This document shows, piece by piece, positions 58,401 through 64,000 of a stretch of DNA of 64,000 nucleotides. A program made the position numbers and the translations under genes. The notes under the pieces are model-generated. The model was not told the DNA's origin and did no database searches. It saw only the letters and a list, made by a program, of their open reading frames with translations. This stretch comes from Microglena sp. YARC (Eukaryota > Chlorophyta > Chlorophyceae > Chlamydomonadales > Chlamydomonadaceae), in NCBI GenBank assembly GCA_022414725.1, contig CM039464.1, positions 49,758,777-49,822,776 of the forward strand. The letters run 5' to 3'. How positions within the stretch are numbered: the first letter of the stretch is position 1; each line of letters opens with the position of its first letter.

Positions 58401-59171
58401 CTGCCCATGCACGATGATGACAATGTTCGTAGTGGGTACAATGGTGTCAATAATTACAATGAGGAAGCTATCCAGGAGGATGAGGGCACTGATGATGCGC
58501 AGGGCCAGGGTCCAGCTGCTGCCAGCATTCACCAGGATGGTCTGGTGCCTAGGAAGAGGAGGAGGAGAAGGGAGAGGAGGGGTGAAGGGATGAGTGGGGA
58601 AGAGGATGACGAGCCCCCTCAGGAAGTGCATGCCAGGAGTAAGGGTTTTGGGGGGGTTGGGGACCTCATGGTGATTGATGAGCAGCAGCAGCAGCAGCTG
58701 CTTTATACTGGTGGGCTGATGGCTCCTGCGGATCTGCAAAGCTCTGTTGTAGTAAAGCAGGAGCCAGACTGTCTGGAGCAAGCTGGTGGTGGTGATCCTG
58801 GCCTTGTGTTCCCTACCCAGGCATACATGTTCCCCGCTCAGGCTCCTGCCTTATCTTCCCTAGAGTTTGCCGTAGTCCTCCCTACAAGCATCGGCACCCA
58901 GCTTGGCCCTAGCCTGATGGACACAGTGGCCTTTGAGAGCCTCAATGGTTGGATCCCACTGGATGGTGGTGAAAGTTGTACTGATGATGAGCCTCCTTTT
59001 CAGCAACCCTATCCTCAGCCACAGCATCCTCAGCTACCACACGCTCAGCTACCTCATCTTGCGCTACCTCATCCTGCACTACCTTATCCCCAGCTACCAT
59101 ATCCTGAGCTACCTCAAGGGGTGATCAAACCCGACCCTGATTTAGGTGTACTAGGATGGATAACCTTATAA
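44075..59171 (+). CDS. Transcription factor-like protein with four AP2 domains
   Basis: Twelve exons keep phase: 44075-44158, 45586-45777, 46610-46665, 46892-47026, 47268-47408, 48717-48912, 51970-52152, 53554-53609, 53836-53970, 54713-54853, 55634-55805 and 58278-59171, giving about 794 residues. AP2 domains lie at about residues 64-125 (PYRGFVQL ... [15 protein letters not shown] ... INFP), 154-211 (YRGIAWIK ... [20 protein letters not shown] ... LNFP), 301-362 and 392-450. Domains 1+2 and 3+4 are a tandem duplication of one exon block, with identical exon lengths (56, 135 and 141 bp). Linkers carry the charged helix [18 protein letters not shown]. The last exon adds an acidic part, a likely nuclear signal ([10 protein letters not shown]), a Gln run and a [14 protein letters not shown] Pro/Leu/Gln tail that could activate transcription. 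It should act in the nucleus as a DNA-binding regulator. The first exon is short, but its end (EPPPK) resembles the linker end NPMPK. Confidence 0.85.
44520..45290. repeat. Tandem repeat of about 90-110 bp in AP2 gene intron 1
   Basis: About seven units share GGTGGCCTATAGACCCGTGT, GTGTGAGAGGCATTGCTATA and TTGAGGGTGCATGGGTGATG, with length variants. A divergent family-A MITE (about 44,610-44,785) lies in the first unit. Confidence 0.85.
45291..45473 (+). pseudogene. Dead copy of the AP2-gene linker exon
   Basis: The frame reads [20 protein letters not shown], matching the live exons 48717-48912 and 55634-55805 ([20 protein letters not shown]). An in-frame TAA follows AMSK where the others read AMSEEW, and the KTDG start is missing. 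Exon 1 joins in phase to 45,586, so this relic can be skipped. Confidence 0.7.
45945..46500. mobile_element. Element H copy in an AP2-gene intron
   Basis: The head TTCTAGTGCAGTGCCCGTGT is followed by CCCTACACACACACA, GAACTCCGGACTT, GTTGTTTTGACCAG and GAGACGGATTAAG. The matching copy in the duplicated block is 52,315-53,480, so it was present before the AP2 block duplication. Confidence 0.5.
48003..48055. repeat. (TCTA)n microsatellite
   Basis: Thirteen tandem TATC/TCTA units in an AP2-gene intron. Confidence 0.95.
48508..48699. mobile_element. MITE family B directly before an AP2-gene exon
   Basis: It contains CTAATATTAATTAATATTAT and GGTGAGACGGCTCGTC and ends CATAGCCGACCCC. It ends 17 bp before the exon at 48,717 and replaces the intron end seen in the paralogous intron before 55,634. 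Confidence 0.75.
49720..50035. repeat. 65-bp tandem repeat, about 5 units, in an AP2-gene intron
   Basis: Units read TGCCATTGACAGGACCTCCT, GCTTGTACGTGAAGTCTGCA and GGTCTGTGCGTGAACCTACG. An open frame just after it ([18 protein letters not shown]..., 50,035-50,241) is protein-like, but I cannot assign it. Confidence 0.85.
52315..53480. mobile_element. Element H copy in the duplicated AP2-gene intron
   Basis: The head TTCTAGTGCAGTGCCTGTGT is followed by (CA)n at 52,408-52,472, poly-C at 52,528-52,550, then GAACTCCGGACTT, GTTGTTTTGACCAG and GAGACGGATTAAGG. Confidence 0.5.
54170..54720 (+). repeat. 85-bp array that multiplies an AP2 exon acceptor
   Basis: Units begin after CTGCAG at 54,203, 54,288, 54,373, 54,458, 54,543, 54,628 and 54,713, exactly 85 bp apart. 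Each holds GGGTATTGGCTGGATCAAAG and TGGGAAGTTACGATTGTGCG. Since 85 is not a multiple of 3, splicing to any of the first six acceptors gives a stop in the next unit. Only the seventh gives a full AP2 exon of the expected 141 bp. Confidence 0.95.
55806..58277. other. Last intron of the AP2 gene
   Basis: No exon is supported here. It holds a copy of the GTTACGAGACCG-type repeat with (ATCC)n (56,340-56,600), a CTTCAGCCAGCAATTTGG-type repeat remnant (56,890-56,955), a family-B MITE, an element Z fragment (57,780-57,830) and a poly-G run (57,899-57,925). Confidence 0.6.
57204..57388. mobile_element. MITE family B in the last AP2-gene intron
   Basis: It starts TAGAAAACGGCAACTAATAT, has the centre GGTGAGACGGCTCGTC and ends CATAGCCGACCCCTA. 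Confidence 0.75.
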
Positions 59172-59754
59172 TGATGGCAAGGTGACCAGGGAACACAGTA
59201 CTCAGATGGATTACCTTCAAATGATAGCAAGGTTGAGAAGCACACGTTCCTGTTCAGTACTTCAGTGCAGTAAGATATTCCGCTTCACATTGCAGAGTAT
59301 TTAAGATTGTTAATCCAGACATGCCAGTAGAGGATAAGGGCTGTAGATGATCCCACAGCGCAAGGCCTTGGCTGTATCCATAGAAGCAAATGTACCAGTT
59401 TAGCCTGCCAGCCTGGTGCTGACTAGGGTTGTTCAAAGTGTGACTCTTAGGATGCCTACAATCCAGGTGCTCTGATTATCTTGCGCAAGATAACCTGGTG
59501 TGTGTGTATACCACAAGTCGCTCCATAATTCTGTGGATTATGAGAGGATAGTTGGAAGACCCCCCCCCCCCCCCCCCCCCCCCCCCCCTTCCCCTGAAGT
59601 TGTCTTATGCGCTTGTATTGAGCCAACACTGGTCTGCCTAGGATAATGTAATGTTATGCTATTAACTTGCTGTCCTGATGATGTTGGATCCCATGTTGGC
59701 ATTAAACTCTCAATCAACATGAAGTGACCCGCCAAGTACCGTAGTCTAGAATTA

Positions 59755-59885
59755 AAGCATTGGTACAAGGTTCTGTACGCCAGGTTTGGCATCTAACCGT
59801 CTGCACATTGCAGCCAACAATTACCCCCCGTGCGTGAACCACGGAAACCAGGGATTTCTATTGCACATGTCGGAGTGAAGATTCC
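59755..59885 (-). mobile_element. SINE-like repeat, second copy
   Basis: It shares CTGTACGCCAGGTTTGGC, CTAACCGTCTGCACATTGCA and GAACCACGGAAACCAG with 25,978-26,075. The B-box end is degraded here. Confidence 0.55.
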
Positions 59886-59966
59886 GTAGTTATACCGTAG
59901 TTTAGTCTGAGCACATTACCGTACCAGGGACTGTTCAGGTTTTCGTTGTCCAGTGTATGTATGTTA

Positions 59967-60117
59967 CAGTCCAGATGTAGGCCAAATAGGCTACAGGGAC
60001 TTGCCCAACCATGATAGGAAGGGCTTACAAAGAAGAGGCATTGATGAACTGAACCCTAAACAATCGTTTTACCGGCGGGGGGGGGGGGGGAGGGGGGGCT
60101 GAGTTCGTGCTGCAGTA
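59967..60117. mobile_element. Dispersed element Z, nearly full copy
   Basis: It runs from TACAGTCCAGATGTAGGCCA through GGGACTTGCCCAACCATGAT to GAGTTCGTGCTGCAG. It is preceded by TGTATGTATGT, as in other copies. Confidence 0.65.
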
Positions 60118-60124
60118 AATCCTA

Positions 60125-61565
60125 TATATATAAAGAAATCATGGTCGTGGTCGTGGTAGTCGTGGTGGTCGTGGTGGTGTCATCGCTTAACCGACTTAAC
60201 CGACTTCCCGCCCCAGCCATTTCCCGCCCAGCCAATTCCCGCTCAGCCAATCCCGCTTTTAATCCCTCCTGCTTCAACTTCTGCCTGATTGGCCTCCTGC
60301 GAATTCTGCCTTATGCAACCTTCGCCTCCTGCGTATTCTACCTGTTGCGCATCCTGCCCGATTTCTCCTTTTCCCGCCTGAGTTCATCCACCTGATTTCG
60401 GTAGCGCTACAGTTCGTCTTCCTACAAGCTTTTCCCCCTGCATCTCTGCAAGACCTTTCCCTTGCGTCAAGAGACCTGTCGCTGCGCACAACGGGAGGTG
60501 ACGTGGTGAGTAAGCCAACCTGTCAGAAATGTCCGAATCGCATCCATCCCATGTCACAAACTTGACTGCAAATTCTTCCCACTGCCATTGAGAAACATGT
60601 CGCTCCGCATTGTGCCATAGCAAGTACGCATCAAAGTTGACCGAATGAAAAATCTCGCTGAGCATTCTCGCCCTAACTTGACCGAACATCTCAAATCAGC
60701 AACTTGACCGCAACTTCTTCCCACTGCATCGAGAAACATGTCGTCGCTGTGCATTGTGCTATAGCGAGCACGCGGCAAAGTTGAATGGATGAACCTAGCG
60801 ATGTTTCCAAGTCTCAGATCGAGTTGACTTCGGGAAGCAGTTGCGGTTAACAGGATTGTTTCTTCGGCCGAACTGAATACATGCTCGCTAAAAATATGCT
60901 TTAGTTATGTACAGGTTGCGATTGCGCAGGTTCAGCGTTTTCAGTGGGGTCGACTATCGATCACAGCTGAGGTGGCAGGGGAAGCAGGTCCCGATGCTTT
61001 TAGCGGAGTCGGATGATGCGCAAACGTTGTCGATGCTCTTCGTCCCGTTTGCCTTTCAGCTATGGCAAAGCCCACAGCTGAAGTGGAGGGAGGCAGGTAT
61101 GGAGTGTGTGTGCTGGTGGGTGCGTGTATGAGGGAGGGGAGGGATGAGAGTGGGGAGAGGGTGGGGGCTGGTGGGATGGCTGGGGTAGGGGAAGGGATGG
61201 AGTCAGGAAATATGTCAGGAAGAGTAAGGGAGTATGTTTGTGGTACATGGTTGGGTGGGGTGGAAGATAACTAGGGGGGGGGGGGGGGGGAAGGGGGGGA
61301 GGACGGTGGTGTTTGTGTGCCTGTGGGTGCACAAGGGAGACCATCGCAAATCCGTCAATGTTTGAAGTTGCATGCACTGCACAGATAACCGTTTTGCAAC
61401 CCAGCCCAAAACAGGTGTGGCCAACCGGAGGGAAGGGGGGAGGGGGGCGGATAATGGTTTGGCTGGTGGTGGTGTGTGAATGGGGGGGGGGCTTTAAGTG
61501 TTAACCATTATGTAACCAGCTCCCAATAGGTGTGGCCGAAGGCCAAACGGGCACCGTACTATTGA
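60125..61565. repeat. Long dispersed repeat, copy 2 (partner 39,466-41,460)
   Basis: It has the same order of motifs as copy 1, including the GAGAAACATGTCG pair and GGCCAAACGGGCACCGTACT at the end. Its internal extra part is absent. Confidence 0.75.
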
Positions 61566-64000
61566 TTGGGGTGTGTGTGTGTGTGGGGGGGGGAGGGGGG
61601 GGGGGGGGGTCTTCGTGACAGTACTAGTATTTAATTATACAATATCATTAAATTGCAGTGCCTCTGGCAATTCAGGGTTTGTGTAAGTTCAGGTTAGGGA
61701 ATTGCATAGTGTCTCTTTCTATGTCTGGGGTAGAAGAAACCCAGAACCCTAGATAGGTTCGATACATGATTTTTGTGTTATGCAAGAATGTACCGGTAAG
61801 TAAGAATCATGCAGTCCGATATTTAATCAGCCTGGGGCACCGGATACTCACGAAGCTAGGGCCAAAAACCTTAGCCCAGACGCTGCCCAGCATTTGCTCT
61901 GCATATGCCATCACAACTACTACACTTTTGTAGGAGTGGCAACGACATTCGAACTGAATCCTCGGTGTCACTGGTTTATGTCGGGAGAGCCACCTCCTGG
62001 GGTGAAGGTCCTATACAACTAAAAAAACTTCGCTAGAGAAATTGTCAAATCCCTGCCCATGGCTCACGTGGCTTATCCTCAGCCATGCACCCATACAAAG
62101 GAGAAAAAATGAAAGGAAAAAAACTGTCCGCCTTGACATTTTTCCTGGTACTTGTATTCACTGCTGAAGACGGCGAACAGCCAAATTGTTGGCTAAAGGT
62201 AGGTAACCATGTTCAAGTTCAAGTTCGGCCATACACGCCAGAAGCCTAGCACCACCAGCTCGTAGCCAGCAAAAATTGTTCTTCTAGTACATATATGTAT
62301 ACGAGTTGTAAATGTACGTTACGCGGCTTATACACATCTGAATGTACTTTTGCTTCCCAACCCCACATATGATATCATACTCGCCTTCGGTCAACATCTT
62401 ATGATATGCCGGTCCCTACTCACACGCTGCTCCAACTGTGTAGGTGTATAAAGGGAGGTGTAGGAGAAAATAGGGTTTACATGTTAATGTAAGTATGTGG
62501 AAGGGGAGCGGGAGCGAGATACGAAACAATTGCAGATCCTGTGTTAGTTGTGGGGTTATTGAGCTGCGAGAAATAGTGGTAGGGGTGGGGGGATGCTGAC
62601 ATTGGAGAAGCCGAAATTCCAGCATGCAGGGGCTGCGAGCCTGCGAAGTGGGGGAGGCGAAGAGATGTTCAATGTGTATAATTCCTAGGATAAGGGATTG
62701 GCTTGTTTCAGTCGTGGGTAGCTCAATGCTGAACGGGTCACCGGTGATAAAATTGTTACAGATTTGCGACCTGGGTCGCTACAAGCTGAAGGGAGCTGCT
62801 CAACGGCTCTCCAAAAGTAAAACATCTGAGCAATGGCCACCCTGACGCAGCTTATTTATATTGCAAATACCCTTACGGACTCAGACTCAATCCCGAGCAA
62901 TGGCCACCCTAACGCAGATTATTATTATGGCAAAAACTTTAACGGACTTAGACTCACTTAATCTTAATCACTCAAACTTACTCTTCCATGATTAGAAATG
63001 CTCTCCAAAAGCATAACACACTTGAGCAATGGCCACCCCGACGCAGCTTACTATGGCACAAAACTGTAACGGACTCAGCCCCAAACTTACTTTTCCTTTA
63101 TACTCAGTATATTGGTGTCGGCGTGAGATACCAGTGAGGCACTCGTGTCCCAGTAGTTCACGCTGGCAGTTGGACCCAGTGCAAGCATACGAGATGGCCT
63201 CAACCTCACGCCTTGTAATTGAAATTGAAACTGAAATTGTTACATCCGTGTAATACTGTTACTCACAGGACGTGAAGTTAAGGACACCATAGTAACAAGG
63301 CATACTATTCATTGATTCTGTCCTTAACTTCACGTCCTAAGAGTGGCACATTACTCGGATGTAACAATTTCAATTTCAATTCATTGATTAAATAGTACCC
63401 AAGCACTGCACTCAAGCATTCTATCAGTTGCGGTTCTGAGACAAAATAGGATCATACCAAAATGGCCACGACCTGATCACTTTTGTTCTTCACTGTGTCC
63501 GGGGCAGCGGGAAGCCACATACCCACCAGGCTTGTTCAGGATGACCTCCGGCTCTTCGTGCTGAGACACACCCAATTTTACAGCTTGAGTCCTGAGATGC
63601 AACCAATTGCATAGCCTCTGCATACCGAGACTCATCCAAACCAGCTTATCCTGCGTCCTGAGACGCAACCGACCTCCAACCGTCTCACAGCCTGCGTCCT
63701 GCGGCGCAACCAACACACTGAAGCTGCATCAGCGATGCAACGTACCCTCCCCACAATGCGTCTCAGGACACAGCGGACCCTTCAGCGTTGCGTCTGCGAC
63801 GCAGTGTCCTAAACAACCCTTTCCCCCACCTCCTAGGTTCTAAATCCGTTCATAAAAATTAATATGCAAATCTTCAAGCTTGAAGTCCTTCCTCAGGACA
63901 GCGAAATAGAGGAATCATAACACACCCAGATGCGGTGCCTCTCATGGCATTATCGTCCTCGACGATTAATACTCTCATGGCGTGGGTGCAAGTCCGGATA
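61566..64000. other. Right end of the window, repeats and unassigned sequence
   Basis: No gene is supported. It holds a (TG)n/poly-G tract (61,568-61,608), an inverse CTTCAGCCAGCAATTTGG-type repeat (62,135-62,220), a MITE C fragment (62,350-62,420), a tandem repeat of about 75-110 bp with GAGCAATGGCCACC (62,820-63,080), an inverted pair of the GGACGTGAAGTTAAGGACA repeat (63,220-63,390) and a copy of the 27,420 repeat (63,640-63,825). An ORF of 73 residues (62,624-62,845) looks random. Confidence 0.55.

Larger units (their letters stand above)
59172..60120. other. Region downstream of the AP2 gene, repeats only
   Basis: It contains a half hairpin element with a poly-C run (about 59,550-59,650), a SINE-like copy (59,755-59,885) and an element Z copy (59,967-60,117). 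No coding exon is supported. Confidence 0.6.

Noticed and set aside
62624..62845. 73-residue ORF near the right end
   Set aside because: No family is recognised, there is no splice context or conservation, and it lies among repeats.

Overview
This window looks like nuclear DNA of a eukaryote, most probably a green alga. The reasons are genes split by many GT-AG introns, a multi-AP2 transcription-factor gene, a secreted cysteine-rich (GCC2/GCC3-type) protein with a Pro-rich tail, a KDZ-type transposase fragment, and a very high load of MITEs, a SINE, minisatellites and homopolymer runs. No bacterial gene organisation is visible. The exact lineage cannot be fixed from the sequence alone; a repeat-rich, moderate-GC chlorophyte or prasinophyte fits better than a Chlamydomonas-type GC-rich genome.

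Layout. (1) From 4.6 to 13.1 kb lies a rhomboid-family gene on the minus strand (copy A). (2) From 16.3 to 24.5 kb, plus strand, lies a secreted cysteine-rich gene with a signal peptide. (3) From 28.8 to 39.1 kb lies the inverted paralogue of the first region, carrying a second rhomboid gene on the plus strand (copy B). The two arms share exons, intron pieces and old MITEs, so they come from one inverted duplication that now brackets the cysteine-rich gene. (4) From 39.3 to 43.7 kb are dispersed repeats, a minus-strand gene with a CxC cysteine cluster typical of KDZ transposases, and a 40-bp hairpin minisatellite. (5) From 44.1 to 59.2 kb lies one plus-strand gene with four AP2 domains, made by tandem duplication of an exon block, ending in an acidic/Gln/Pro-rich tail. 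(6) From 59.2 to 64 kb there are only repeats, including a direct copy of the 39.5-41.5 kb segment.

Recurrent theme. Several genes are changed by short tandem duplications that copy splice sites or whole exons: a duplicated catalytic-His exon in both rhomboid genes, a 69-bp phase 1-1 exon amplified to about six copies in the cysteine-rich gene, a minisatellite built on that gene's donor site (about 18 extra donor-like motifs), and an 85-bp array built on an AP2 acceptor (seven acceptors, of which only the last gives an intact domain). The two rhomboid paralogues also act as filled/empty-site controls. They date MITE and SINE insertions and give clear target-site duplications for two hAT-like MITE families and one SINE.

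All gene models come from reading splice sites, exon phase and paralogue comparison by eye. No transcript data or database search was used.
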